DNA of 64,000 nt from Anaerolineales bacterium (GCA_015075185.1 JABTUW010000001.1:1674001-1738000), one strand, 5' to 3'. Positions 51,435 to 59,406 are shown, counted from the first letter of the stretch. Made by a program: numbers and translations. The notes: a model not told the origin generated them from the letters alone.

Positions 51435-51796
51435 TGGGCAGCAACTTTTGAAGATAGGACTTTCGCTTGGATGTCATTTATAATAAACTGGTCACACGAA
51501 TTTGCAAATATGTGCCTCAATTTGGAACCTGTTTGCTCATTCCTGCGTCTACATGGTAATTTGATATTAATGCGGGAGATTTGTACTAAACTGACTATAG
51601 TTTTCCGGTCAAAATCATGTTATAATATCAATGAAAAGTTCGCTTAAAGACTCGCTTCAATCCTGATTCGGTTCACCCCTCCCACTTGCCCCTTGCCTCC
51701 AAGCTTCCGCTCTTCCCTGCCAACGTCTAAAAGAAGCCCTCAAGTCCCAAGTAAGCGTTAGCTCCAAACACAGGCCAATAGCCTGAGGAGGACGCT
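51435..51796. other. Intergenic region upstream of the caspase gene
   Basis: 362 bases between divergent genes with no credible gene. The only recognisable element is the extended -10 at 51618-51626. The base composition becomes AT-richer here than in the flanking housekeeping genes. Confidence 0.4.
51618..51626 (+). promoter_or_regulatory. Extended -10 promoter for the caspase-like gene
   Basis: TGTTATAAT, a perfect TGn-TATAAT extended -10, about 170 bases before the ATG. No good -35 is seen 17 bases upstream. The long leader between it and the start is unexplained. Confidence 0.45.
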
Positions 51797-53485
51797 ATGC
51801 CCAGACGCCTGGCCTTACTGATTGGCAATACAAAGTTTGAAAACTCAAAAAGCTTTCCACCCCTGCGGACACCGATTAATGATGTCCAGGATTTCGCGGC
51901 TGCCCTGCAAAAACACGGCGACTTCGAAATCTTCGATACCCTGATTGATGCGAAGTGTGAGACTATCAATCAACAGATCGAGAATCTGTTCAATAAGGCT
52001 GAACGAGATGATCTGATCCTGTTTTACTATTCCGGTCACGGCTACCGGGGATCGGATGGCCACCATTATCTGGTTGCGCTGAACACCCACCCTGATCTCT
52101 TGCGCTCAACCGGCGTTTCCGAGGCGTTTATTCAGGATATTATGAGCATTAGCCGCTCCCAACAGCGGATTGTGATCCTGGATTGTTGCTTCAGCGGCGC
52201 ATTTGCTGAAGGACGGAAAAGTGGGGTTGGCGAGCCGCTGCAGTTTGATGAATTAAGAGGCGAGGCGACGGCCATTTTGGCCTCGTCGGGCACCATTCAA
52301 TATTCGTTTGAAGAGAAGGGCCGCAATTCACTCTTTACCCGATTTCTGTTGGGGGGCATCGAGACGGGCGAGGCCGACCAGGATGAGGATGGCGGCATTT
52401 CTGTTGATGAACTGTTTAATTATGCGGAATCGCGGGTTAGAGCGATGCGTCCAGAGCAGAAACCAGTCAAAAATGCGGGTGCTAACGAGGACCAGATTTG
52501 TATTGCCAGGAGTCCTGATGGCGCAGCCGTAAAACGCTATAATTTGCCCAATATTCGGGCCTTACTCACCGAGGGTTTCAGCGGCGACGAGCTGCGTGAC
52601 TTTATGTATGATGAGCTCAGGCCGGCCTATGACGAAATCAGCGAGGAAACGGGTAAAAAAGACCTGATCCAAAAGTTGATTGAATGCGCCGAGCAGAAGG
52701 TTTTGTTTGATACCGTTCTTGCCTGGGCCAAAAGCAGCAATGAGACCCAATACGATAAACATAAGCCCTACTATCACAAGGAGCCTCTGCCGCGTGACCA
52801 GGCGCCTCTGCCCAAACCCGAGGTCAAAGCTGAAGAGAAGCCGGCGTTCTACTATAATCGTATTTTCTACGCCCTGGTCGGGCTGGTCGGGCTGGTCGTG
52901 CTGGGGGTGATTGCTGCTGCTTTCTGGCTGGGGCCGCCGAACCCTCCCACCCCTACGCCCGCAACAAGGGGTGGGCCTGGTATTAGCGTTCCCCTCCCAG
53001 CCATCACCGTCGAGAAGCTGGAAGAGGATCTTAACAGAGAAGCCGCTGACCCCCTCCAACCCCGCCGGGGAGATTATATCGCCGTACCTTCCCGCGTCCA
53101 TACCGTGGGGCGGACTGAATTTGTGACTAACTATCAGAGGTATTTGTGGCTCTTTGTCTGCAAGCGGGTTCAGGGCGATATTTTCTGCCAGGCTCAAGAA
53201 TTAAGACTCACCGCTTCAGGCCGTTGGGATGATTTTGTTGACATTGGCGCTGACAATCCACAGGATGATTGTGGCGTGTTTGAGATCAGTTTTGTGGTGC
53301 TGAATGAACAGGCCCACGAGCAGTTCAGTCAAATTGCCAACGGACCGGTGGCCGAGGCTAATCTCCCTGGTGGCGAAGAAAGAGTGCGGTTCGAGGCCAA
53401 GCGCGAGTTGGATAGCCTTGGCCGCTCGATAGCCTGCGAGGCCCTGGCCCGGGCCGCTTCGGTACCGGACCCCGTGGTCAATTGA
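51797..53485 (+). CDS. Caspase-like (C14) protease with effector-associated domain and membrane anchor
   Basis: A 562-residue protein. Residues 1-240 form a caspase domain: LALLIGNTKF, FYYSGHGYRG with the catalytic His at about 81, and VILDCCFSGAF with the catalytic Cys at about 131. DQDEDGGISVDEL at 194-206 is a perfect EF-hand-type loop (DxDxDGxIxxxE), which could make it calcium-responsive as in metacaspases. Residues about 250-320 (NIRALLTEGFSGDELRDFMY, then KDLIQKLIECAEQ and ETQY) look like an effector-associated domain, a bacterial death-fold-like adaptor (EAD7-like by pattern). A membrane helix at about 357-378 is followed by a Pro/Thr stretch and an unrecognised 170-residue domain with DNPQDDCGVFEISF. 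Most likely a membrane-tethered cell-suicide effector. GAGGAGGACGC precedes the ATG. Confidence 0.85.
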   Translation: MPRRLALLIGNTKFENSKSFPPLRTPINDVQDFAAALQKHGDFEIFDTLIDAKCETINQQIENLFNKAERDDLILFYYSGHGYRGSDGHHYLVALNTHPDLLRSTGVSEAFIQDIMSISRSQQRIVILDCCFSGAFAEGRKSGVGEPLQFDELRGEATAILASSGTIQYSFEEKGRNSLFTRFLLGGIETGEADQDEDGGISVDELFNYAESRVRAMRPEQKPVKNAGANEDQICIARSPDGAAVKRYNLPNIRALLTEGFSGDELRDFMYDELRPAYDEISEETGKKDLIQKLIECAEQKVLFDTVLAWAKSSNETQYDKHKPYYHKEPLPRDQAPLPKPEVKAEEKPAFYYNRIFYALVGLVGLVVLGVIAAAFWLGPPNPPTPTPATRGGPGISVPLPAITVEKLEEDLNREAADPLQPRRGDYIAVPSRVHTVGRTEFVTNYQRYLWLFVCKRVQGDIFCQAQELRLTASGRWDDFVDIGADNPQDDCGVFEISFVVLNEQAHEQFSQIANGPVAEANLPGGEERVRFEAKRELDSLGRSIACEALARAASVPDPVVN

Positions 53486-53493
53486 CAGGAGCT

Positions 53494-53623
53494 ACGCGGT
53501 CATGTCATTTCGAGCGACGATAGGAGCGAGAAATCCCTCAAAACGGCTCTTGCAAGACGAGGCATTAGAGATTTCTCCCTCCGCTCCGCTCCGGTCGAAA
53601 TGACATGCTTAGGCTTACCGCGT
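53494..53623. repeat. 130-bp palindromic element (CATGTCATTTCGA)
   Basis: Outer arms ACGCGGT and ACCGCGT, then ATGTCATTTCGA and TCGAAATGACAT, with GAGCGAGAAATCCCT partly matched by AGATTTCTCCCTCCGCTC nearer the centre. Such CATTTCGA-based palindromes are scattered repeats in several phyla. It follows the caspase gene by 8 bases and could act as its terminator. Confidence 0.75.
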
Positions 53624-53652
53624 AAGTTCTATCAATTGAGAGGAGGTAATTT

Positions 53653-54408
53653 ATGAAATCAGTAACCTCTCGCTACTTAGTCCTGGCAGTTGCAGCCCTG
53701 TTGGGTTTGACGCTAATTGCCGCAGGTCCAAACGCGCCTGCAGCGGCCAGAGACTCATTCAGGTTTAACCTTAGTTCGGACTACGGCGACTCAGACACCT
53801 CTGCTGATTTTACCGTCTTGCAAGCTGGCTGTATTCTGGCCCAGATTCCCTCGTGGACCGCTTCCGGCAGTATCCAGAAGGCGGAAGAACTATCTCTGGT
53901 CCTTTATGGACCCGATACATCTGGCTATTACGCCCGCAGTGATGGCAGCGCTTCCAGTATCGTCCCCTTGTGGACCAGCTACGCGGCGCAATCTTCAGAC
54001 GTTGGGTCGCTAGACCAATGGAGGATTTCGGTGTTTAACTTTTCCAAGAGCGGGACGGCTCAAGGAACGGTCTCCTTCGAATACCCACCTACCCCGATGC
54101 CCTGCGAATTCAGGGCGGCCATATCCCGCGACCGCACCTCGGGCAAAGTCGTCTTGAGCTGGCGCTACACGGGCGTGCCCTTCCGTAGTAGCAGCTTTCT
54201 GGTTGAGCGTTCAACCAACGGTAGACAGTGGAGCGTGGTCAGGGATTGCGCCCAGGAATTCTCAAGCCAATCCGATGATTATGCCTGCGCCGACAACGGT
54301 TTGACCAGCGGCGCCACCTACTACTATCGCGCCTGCACCACCCCGAACACAGACTGTACCGGCATTGACGCCACCACCACGCCGCCGGTCTCGATCCAGG
54401 CGCCATGA
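53653..54408 (+). CDS. Secreted protein with fibronectin-type-III-like domain
   Basis: A 251-residue exported protein. The signal peptide is YLVLAVAALLGLTLIAAGPN. The first part of about 110 residues is not recognised (CILAQIPSWTASGSIQKAEE) and contains a GTVSFEYPPTP end. The C-terminal 100 residues look like a fibronectin III fold (GKVVLSWRYTGVPFRSSSFL, then TSGATYYYRACTTPN). It probably acts at the cell surface as a binding module. GAGGAGGTAATTT precedes the ATG. It is the next gene after the caspase but separated from it by the 130-bp palindrome. Confidence 0.68.
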   Translation: MKSVTSRYLVLAVAALLGLTLIAAGPNAPAAARDSFRFNLSSDYGDSDTSADFTVLQAGCILAQIPSWTASGSIQKAEELSLVLYGPDTSGYYARSDGSASSIVPLWTSYAAQSSDVGSLDQWRISVFNFSKSGTAQGTVSFEYPPTPMPCEFRAAISRDRTSGKVVLSWRYTGVPFRSSSFLVERSTNGRQWSVVRDCAQEFSSQSDDYACADNGLTSGATYYYRACTTPNTDCTGIDATTTPPVSIQAP

Positions 54409-54430
54409 ACTGCGGACAACATCCTCGTAG

Positions 54431-54853
54431 TCATCCCTGTGGGTAGGTTTGGATCATATAACTGACCGACTGCCGGATCAGTTCGCTCAGGGTGGGCAGA
54501 TCAACATCGGCCAGGCGCTTGACATACAAACACGACTTGCCGGTGGTATATTTGCCCAGCCGTTGCATGAGGTCGCCGTAGCGGTCGAAGCCGGCCATAA
54601 TATACACGGTCAAATTCTGTTTGCGGGGCGAAAAGCCGGTCAGGAAGTAATCACCCTCCTGCCCGCTGGCGTATTTGTAATGGTAGCTGCCAAAGCCGAC
54701 CATGCTGCTACCCCACATGCGCGGCTCGCTCCCCGTAATCTCGCGCATCAGCTTGACCAGGGCCAGGCAGTCCAGCCGTTTCTGCTCAGGGCTGACGCCC
54801 TGGAGAAACTGCTCCACGCTTTGCTCGGTTGGTTTTGTTTTGAGTTCCGCCAT
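54431..54853 (-). CDS. DUF1801 domain protein
   Basis: A 140-residue protein of the DUF1801 (YdhG-like) family. The family core is visible in KLMREITGSEPRMWGSSMVGFGSYHY, and LTVYIMAGFDRYGDLMQRLG follows; family members are small stand-alone proteins whose function is unclear (some are called iron chaperone-like). No membrane segment. A truncated second copy lies at 55726-55953, sharing the first 58 residues with about 91% nucleotide identity by eye. The ribosome site is AAGGGGGC before the ATG. It sits downstream of, and in the same direction as, the toxin-antitoxin-like cassette. Confidence 0.85.
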   Translation of the reverse strand: MAELKTKPTEQSVEQFLQGVSPEQKRLDCLALVKLMREITGSEPRMWGSSMVGFGSYHYKYASGQEGDYFLTGFSPRKQNLTVYIMAGFDRYGDLMQRLGKYTTGKSCLYVKRLADVDLPTLSELIRQSVSYMIQTYPQG

Positions 54854-54889
54854 TTGGTATTGCCCCCTTTTTGACCTGAGCCACTCAAA

Positions 54890-55108
54890 CTAGGCAACTA
54901 CAGGGGTGAGTTTGAAAACCCGAGCCAGGCGTGCGGCTGCCTTAAGGTCTCCCCGGCGCAGGGCCAAGCGGACCTCATCCAATTTTTGAGCGTCGGTCAG
55001 GGAGAGATAAGGCGACCATGCCTCGTCGGTATAGATAAGTTCGACCTCGACCTCGGCCACGTATTCCCCTTCGTGGACAAGTTTTGAAAGCTGTCTTTTT
55101 GTCATCAC
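54890..55108 (-). CDS. Small protein, third gene of a toxin-antitoxin-like cassette
   Basis: A 72-residue protein not named, beginning [20 protein letters not shown] and ending [23 protein letters not shown] helices (the exact tail reads [14 protein letters not shown]). It has no membrane segment. The ATG overlaps the stop codon of the DUF4258 gene by four bases (ATGA). Proteins of this size paired with DUF4258 genes act as antidotes in several TA systems, so I infer an antitoxin role. Confidence 0.6.
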   Translation of the reverse strand: MMTKRQLSKLVHEGEYVAEVEVELIYTDEAWSPYLSLTDAQKLDEVRLALRRGDLKAAARLARVFKLTPVVA

Positions 55109-55425
55109 TTTCTCCTCATATAATCGTCAGACCATTGGTCCGGGTCGGGCCTGTAAGCTGTCACTAAAACAGCAGGGGCAGAAGCTTGCTTTGGAATGCC
55201 CCAAACCACATGGATAGGGTTATTTTGAAGATCATACTGAAGCACCAACACGCAAGGACCTTTGGGATAATCAGGATAATCTTCTAAGATGACCCCGCTC
55301 GATACACCTGATATGACGTCTCGCACAAAAATATTATCATTAGCCAGTTCATCGTAGCCATGCGCTGATATTCTTATCTCGCCACGTTCAATAAGTACTA
55401 ACACCTGCTGGAATAGTTGACTCAT
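55105..55425 (-). CDS. DUF4258 domain protein, probable RelE/ParE-like toxin
   Basis: A 106-residue protein with a DUF4258 core: [41 protein letters not shown] and [13 protein letters not shown]. The fold is related to the RelE/ParE/BrnT toxin superfamily. The ATG overlaps the stop of the DUF433 gene by four bases, and its own stop overlaps the next start by four, so the three genes are translated together. Toxicity is inferred from the family, not shown. Confidence 0.75.
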   Translation of the reverse strand: MSQLFQQVLVLIERGEIRISAHGYDELANDNIFVRDVISGVSSGVILEDYPDYPKGPCVLVLQYDLQNNPIHVVWGIPKQASAPAVLVTAYRPDPDQWSDDYMRRK

Positions 55426-55655
55426 AAAGCGGCTTCTAACAAATAGACTCTTTCATTCCGTAGCATATCACAGGCATAGGCCAGGCAGGCTTGAATATCT
55501 TCGGCCTCCAAGCCAGGATAGTTGCACAGTATTTCGTCCTGGGGCCAGCCTTGCGCTAACAGGTCAAGAATAAACTCAACCGCCAGCCGGGTGCCTTTGA
55601 TAATGGGCTTGCCGACAAGAATTTTCGGATCAATCACTATTCGTTCTTCCCACAT
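55422..55655 (-). CDS. DUF433 domain protein, probable VapB-like antitoxin
   Basis: A 77-residue protein with a DUF433 helix-turn-helix: [55 protein letters not shown]. The family includes antitoxins of type II systems, usually paired with a PIN-like toxin. Here the next gene is a DUF4258 protein instead. The ATG at 55655 follows AGAGGAAATACATT; an upstream extension to 55691 lacks support. First gene of the three-gene cassette. Confidence 0.8.
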   Translation of the reverse strand: MWEERIVIDPKILVGKPIIKGTRLAVEFILDLLAQGWPQDEILCNYPGLEAEDIQACLAYACDMLRNERVYLLEAAL

Positions 55656-55725
55656 AATGTATTTCCTCTTTTTACTGCTACTGAGAATCACAAACCGGTG
55701 AGCGGTTTGCTAAGCATAGGTAAAA

Positions 55726-55953
55726 TCATACCTCAAGCGCAGCAAATAATCTAACCCCAATTGCTCCCTTTGCCGCAAAATGGTAGCTGCCGAAACCGAC
55801 CATGTTATTACCCCACATGCGCGGTTCGCTCCCCGTCATCTCGCCCATCAGCTCGACCAGGGCCAGGCAGTCCTGCCGTTTCTGCGCCGGGCTGACGCCC
55901 TGGAGAAACCCCTCCACGCTTTGCTCAGTTGGTTTTGTTTTGAGTTCCGCCAT
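55726..55953 (-). pseudogene. Truncated DUF1801 copy
   Basis: The first 58 residues match the DUF1801 protein at 54431-54853 (MAELKTKPTEQSVE, PRMWGNNMVGFGSYH), then the sequence departs into FAAKGAIGVRLFAALEV and a stop. The similar segments are 54679-54853 and 55779-55953, with about 15 differences over 175 bases by eye. The conserved family C-terminus is missing, so it is probably non-functional. Duplicate and full copy bracket the TA-like cassette. Confidence 0.8.
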
Positions 55954-56037
55954 GTTTTGCTCCTGCTGGGGTTAGCGCTGTGTTCGGGTCGAAGAATTTG
56001 GCAAATGAGGGTTTGATCTGATGGTCCATCTTTTAGC

Positions 56038-57546
56038 TCACATATAAAACTTGTACTGCGATTGAATGACTCCACCTTCTGAGATATGCTTCATGATCTC
56101 ACCTACTTTATGAGAAAAGGAGAGTGTAATTGGTGTACCATCTGCGAAAGAACAGTTATTTACATTCATTTTAGTCAGGACTAATACCTCTCGAAGCAAT
56201 TCTTTAGGCGAACTTCCACCTATATGCTGTATAACTTGCCAGGGTTCTGGTACATATGGTCTCGGATATGTCTCCAGGTAAGGGATAAATCCCATTGTAT
56301 ACAAAAAATGTTGCTCGTTTTCAACGCAAAAATATGTACCTCTAAGCGGGGGATAATTGCCCTCACGAAATAGACGGATACCTGATTGGTTTAAAGCTAC
56401 AAAATCCGCTTCACAGCTAGGAAAAATGGACTCTATCCCCTCATACAAGCCATCAATTTCGTTATGTTCTCCCCTTTCAGCTCCCCAAAATTTGGAGGTC
56501 TTATGAATCACTACACGGCTTGGTGGATTACCTCGGATTTTTATATACTCTTTAAGTATATCACCTATGAGTTTTTTTGCTCGCTCCGTAGTTAAATGAG
56601 GCATCTTCCCCAATTTATCTGCATCCCACTTGAATTGCTCCCCTCTTAAAACAAGACCTTGCCCTAAATAATCAAAAGCCTGGGCTACACTTGAACGCAT
56701 AGTTAACGAGGCATCAGAAGCTTGTGCTACATAGAAACTAATCCCTATGTAACAAGTATCTGGTTCTAAAGTAGTCGGTCTCCAAGGTATGCCACCAGCC
56801 TTATAATATTGAGCTGTACAGAAATTCCAAGCACGAGTAGCAATTTCTTGTACATCTCGCTTGCCTTCAATGGTCCGGCGTTTAATGAGCTGTACTGGTA
56901 TTGGGGTAGGTTGTCTCATAGCCCTCGCTTTGATTTCTCTACGTAGGTCTAGAAAAAAGTTACCTGATATCCGAACAGTATCAGCTAACGTTACCATATC
57001 AGAAGTTAAGGCGATAATAATAATATTGGGTGTTGGGTCGGTTTGGGTGATACTGGCTAAACTATCCTCAATTAAATCAGCTAATGCTAAAACCCTATCT
57101 TGTTTGGGTTCAATATCGAGGACTCTTTTTAACTCCCTGGGATTAATGTGTCGTTCCCATAAAGGATTCGTCTGAAACTCACATTGAAACGGCGATTCTT
57201 TGTTAAACCCAACAAAGTCACGGTTAATAATTTTATTAAAACGACGTAATGTTTGGTAAGTAGCTTCATCTTCTGACAAGGTTACTTCTTGTTCTTCTGG
57301 TTTAACCCGTATAGTTTCAATATTCTCGCTCTCAATATGAGAAGAGCATTTCTCTATCCATTCCTGTGCATCTGAGATAGTTTCACGTGTTCCAATAAAC
57401 CCAAGCTTTATTTCTGATGGATGAAAACCTACCACATTCTTGCCAAATGGCCCATACTCCGCTAGACCCGTTTTGCTATCCTCGTGCTCAAAATAATCCC
57501 CAAATTCAAGTTTTGGCTCTTTAAAATATTCTGTCTCAATATGCAT
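56038..57546 (-). CDS. Short prokaryotic Argonaute (MID-PIWI), catalytically inactive type
   Basis: A 502-residue protein. The C-terminal half is a PIWI domain: TTLEPDTCYIGISFYVAQAS, then SSVAQAFDYLGQGLVLRG, PSRVVIHKTSKFW and the family end ELLREVLVLTKMNVNNCSF followed by ITLSFSHKVGEIMKH. N and PAZ domains are missing, as in short pAgos. The first catalytic Asp position reads GIS instead of GID, and the third reads HKTSKF, so the DEDX tetrad is not preserved: it should bind guide and target but not slice. The region of residues about 150-260 is the MID domain for guide 5'-end binding (LADLIEDSLASITQT to KRRTIEGKRDVQEIATRAWN). The ATG at 57546 lies inside the last codons of the upstream gene (11-base overlap) with GAGG upstream. 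The codons are AT-rich. Confidence 0.93.
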   Translation of the reverse strand: MHIETEYFKEPKLEFGDYFEHEDSKTGLAEYGPFGKNVVGFHPSEIKLGFIGTRETISDAQEWIEKCSSHIESENIETIRVKPEEQEVTLSEDEATYQTLRRFNKIINRDFVGFNKESPFQCEFQTNPLWERHINPRELKRVLDIEPKQDRVLALADLIEDSLASITQTDPTPNIIIIALTSDMVTLADTVRISGNFFLDLRREIKARAMRQPTPIPVQLIKRRTIEGKRDVQEIATRAWNFCTAQYYKAGGIPWRPTTLEPDTCYIGISFYVAQASDASLTMRSSVAQAFDYLGQGLVLRGEQFKWDADKLGKMPHLTTERAKKLIGDILKEYIKIRGNPPSRVVIHKTSKFWGAERGEHNEIDGLYEGIESIFPSCEADFVALNQSGIRLFREGNYPPLRGTYFCVENEQHFLYTMGFIPYLETYPRPYVPEPWQVIQHIGGSSPKELLREVLVLTKMNVNNCSFADGTPITLSFSHKVGEIMKHISEGGVIQSQYKFYM

Positions 57547-58930
57547 CTTCGGCCTCATCCTCATCCGGTTGACCAAGTAAGTCAAAAAAGCTGAGATTCT
57601 TTATGTCTTCGATTTCGTCATACGTGGCAGGGTCGTAAGGAATGGAAAATTCAGCTATGGCAAAAGCAGGTCTTCGTTCAATTGCAATGATAGGTTCATC
57701 ATCCGAACGTGAGTCTAATTTTATTCGAGCAACTACGGCTTGAGAATTTAATCCGGCTAAAGAATCAGACCAAAACAAAACATGATTTCGCACATGTTGA
57801 TTGGTTTCTCTAGCCTTCTTACGAGTTGTGTAAGAGCCGACCTTATTTGAATCAAATGGAATGATACCATCCTGTGTAAAGAAATACTTCGGAATGATTT
57901 GCAAGAACCAAGATTTACCGAATTTTTTAAAACTTAAATCAGCAGCAAGATGTCTCCAAAATTTATCATAACCATATTCATAATACTTTGCCACAGTCCT
58001 GATAGATGTACGTCCTGTAATTATGTTAAACCATCTCTGCTTATACTCTTTTACAGTTGCATCAGGCTTTATCACGAAATAGTGTCTGTTAAAATCTTTA
58101 TCATATCTAATACCAAATCTGCGTAAGTGATTAGTCAGCATTTGATTCAGTAAATCAACATAATGCCGGCTTCCCACTTCATCTTGCCATAAAGTTTCTG
58201 ATAACTCCCAACTGACATTCTTTGTATCATAATGATCTCTGAAAATACAGCCTTCGTTACTGAGGTCTGAGAAGGTGTAGAGCCTCTGATTAACAACAAT
58301 GAATGGTGGGGTAAAGCCTTGTATATGCTTCCAAATATCTTCACGTCTTTTTGCCTGACACGGAGCAGACCATACTTTTTCAGGCCATTTTTGGAGCCTC
58401 AGTAAATTTGAGAAAAGTCGCTCCTTTTGATTGAATGATATGCGGGGTGGGCTTATACCTGCAATTTCTTGAAGGCGAGACAAACAATTAGGGGTAAATT
58501 CATCAACCGCTTTGCCAAAATCTATTTTGAAGGGAGGATGCCATACATTCGGAGTGGTTTTTATATATGACTTGACATCTTTCCAATAGAGTTTATCATC
58601 ATCAGGATGATAAATTATGTAAATTACAGGATAGCTAGATTTGTGCCAAAGGTCCAAATCATCTTTAGAAATGCCTCTGGCCGAAAAACTGGTTGATGTA
58701 TCACTGACGATATAACTTGCACCGGATTTAGCTTGAACCTTAATAATTCCACCTGTAGCTTCATAGCCTTTTCCATCCGGCTTCGGTATTACAACTTCTA
58801 TTTCTCCGTCTATTCCGAAGTCATCTTTTGTTAACTCACGCCAAATGCATTTCATTTCGTGAATTACAATATTTATCCGGTCTAAACCTTTCCATTCGCT
58901 AAACTTAGAGGGTAATACAGTTTTTGGCAT
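57536..58930 (-). CDS. DUF4365-nuclease/APAZ fusion (DREN-APAZ) partner of the short Argonaute
   Basis: A 464-residue protein. The N-terminal DUF4365 domain (about 1-170) is a PD-(D/E)XK-type nuclease: DFGIDGEIEVV supplies the acid (about Asp41) and GGIIKVQAKSG the Q-x-K pair (about Gln66, Lys68); DDLDLWHKSSYPVIYIIYH closes the fold. The C-terminal part is an APAZ domain, the Argonaute-docking region (YDKFWRHLAADLSFKKFG, LQIIPKYFFTQDG, HVRNHVLFWSDSLAG). The pairing with a short pAgo and this domain order match the SPARDA group, in which guide-directed target recognition turns on indiscriminate DNA and RNA degradation. The nuclease residues look intact. The ATG at 58930 is favoured; a GTG three codons earlier (58939) is possible. 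Confidence 0.92.
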   Translation of the reverse strand: MPKTVLPSKFSEWKGLDRINIVIHEMKCIWRELTKDDFGIDGEIEVVIPKPDGKGYEATGGIIKVQAKSGASYIVSDTSTSFSARGISKDDLDLWHKSSYPVIYIIYHPDDDKLYWKDVKSYIKTTPNVWHPPFKIDFGKAVDEFTPNCLSRLQEIAGISPPRISFNQKERLFSNLLRLQKWPEKVWSAPCQAKRREDIWKHIQGFTPPFIVVNQRLYTFSDLSNEGCIFRDHYDTKNVSWELSETLWQDEVGSRHYVDLLNQMLTNHLRRFGIRYDKDFNRHYFVIKPDATVKEYKQRWFNIITGRTSIRTVAKYYEYGYDKFWRHLAADLSFKKFGKSWFLQIIPKYFFTQDGIIPFDSNKVGSYTTRKKARETNQHVRNHVLFWSDSLAGLNSQAVVARIKLDSRSDDEPIIAIERRPAFAIAEFSIPYDPATYDEIEDIKNLSFFDLLGQPDEDEAEDAY

Positions 58931-58972
58931 GACACACACTTTTCACTGCTGAGGATAATTGTATGTGGATAT

Positions 58973-58981
58973 ATTATATCA
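58973..58981 (-). promoter_or_regulatory. Extended -10 promoter for the SPARDA operon
   Basis: On the reverse strand TGATATAAT (TGn-TATAAT) lies about 43 bases before the ATG at 58930. No -35 match is seen, as usual for extended -10 sites. The adjacent stretch to 59180 is AT-rich and holds no gene. Confidence 0.55.
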
Positions 58982-59181
58982 TAAAGCATCACTTTAGACG
59001 CCAACAGACTGTTTCGCTTAACCATTCGAAAAAAATTTGGAGTAACAAGTAATTCTAATTTTAGAATTCGTTTTATCACACCTATGACTCCCCAGGCAAT
59101 ACCCTAACAAGAGCCAGCTTTTGGCTGATCTAAAACTTGCAGTAAGTTCGGGCCAACCTTGCCTTTAGCTTGACTCGAATC

Positions 59182-59335
59182 ATTGGCCTGTTCTGAAAGA
59201 ACTATTGGCTTGTTCTGGGAGAACTATTGGCATGTTTTGGGAGAATCATTGGCTTGTTTTGGGAGAATCATTGGCTTGTTCTGGAAGAACCATTGGCTTG
59301 TTCTGGAAGAACTATTGGCATGTTTTGGGCCGGGG
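59182..59335. repeat. Seven tandem 22-bp units with palindromic GTTCTnnnAGAAC cores
   Basis: Units begin ATTGGC(T/A/C)TGTT(C/T)TG and run 22 bases each from 59182; the seventh ends near 59335. In five units the core is palindromic or nearly so (GTTCTGGGAGAAC, GTTCTGGAAGAAC, GTTCTGAAAGAAC). The copies are not separated by unique spacers, so this is not CRISPR. It may be an operator or iteron-like cluster, or simply a minisatellite. Confidence 0.85.
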
Positions 59336-59406
59336 TTGGCAGGAGGGGTAAACTTTTAAAAACAAGCCTCCCGGCGGTTTCAAGACACCGGGAGTCTCCT
59401 AATACC

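Noticed and set aside
51114..51647. Open frame of 177 codons on the plus strand
   Set aside because: Antisense to the two-helix membrane protein and extending into AT-rich intergenic DNA, with no ribosome site.
59182..59335. Possible CRISPR array
   Set aside because: The units are adjacent with no unique spacers between them and no cas genes are present.
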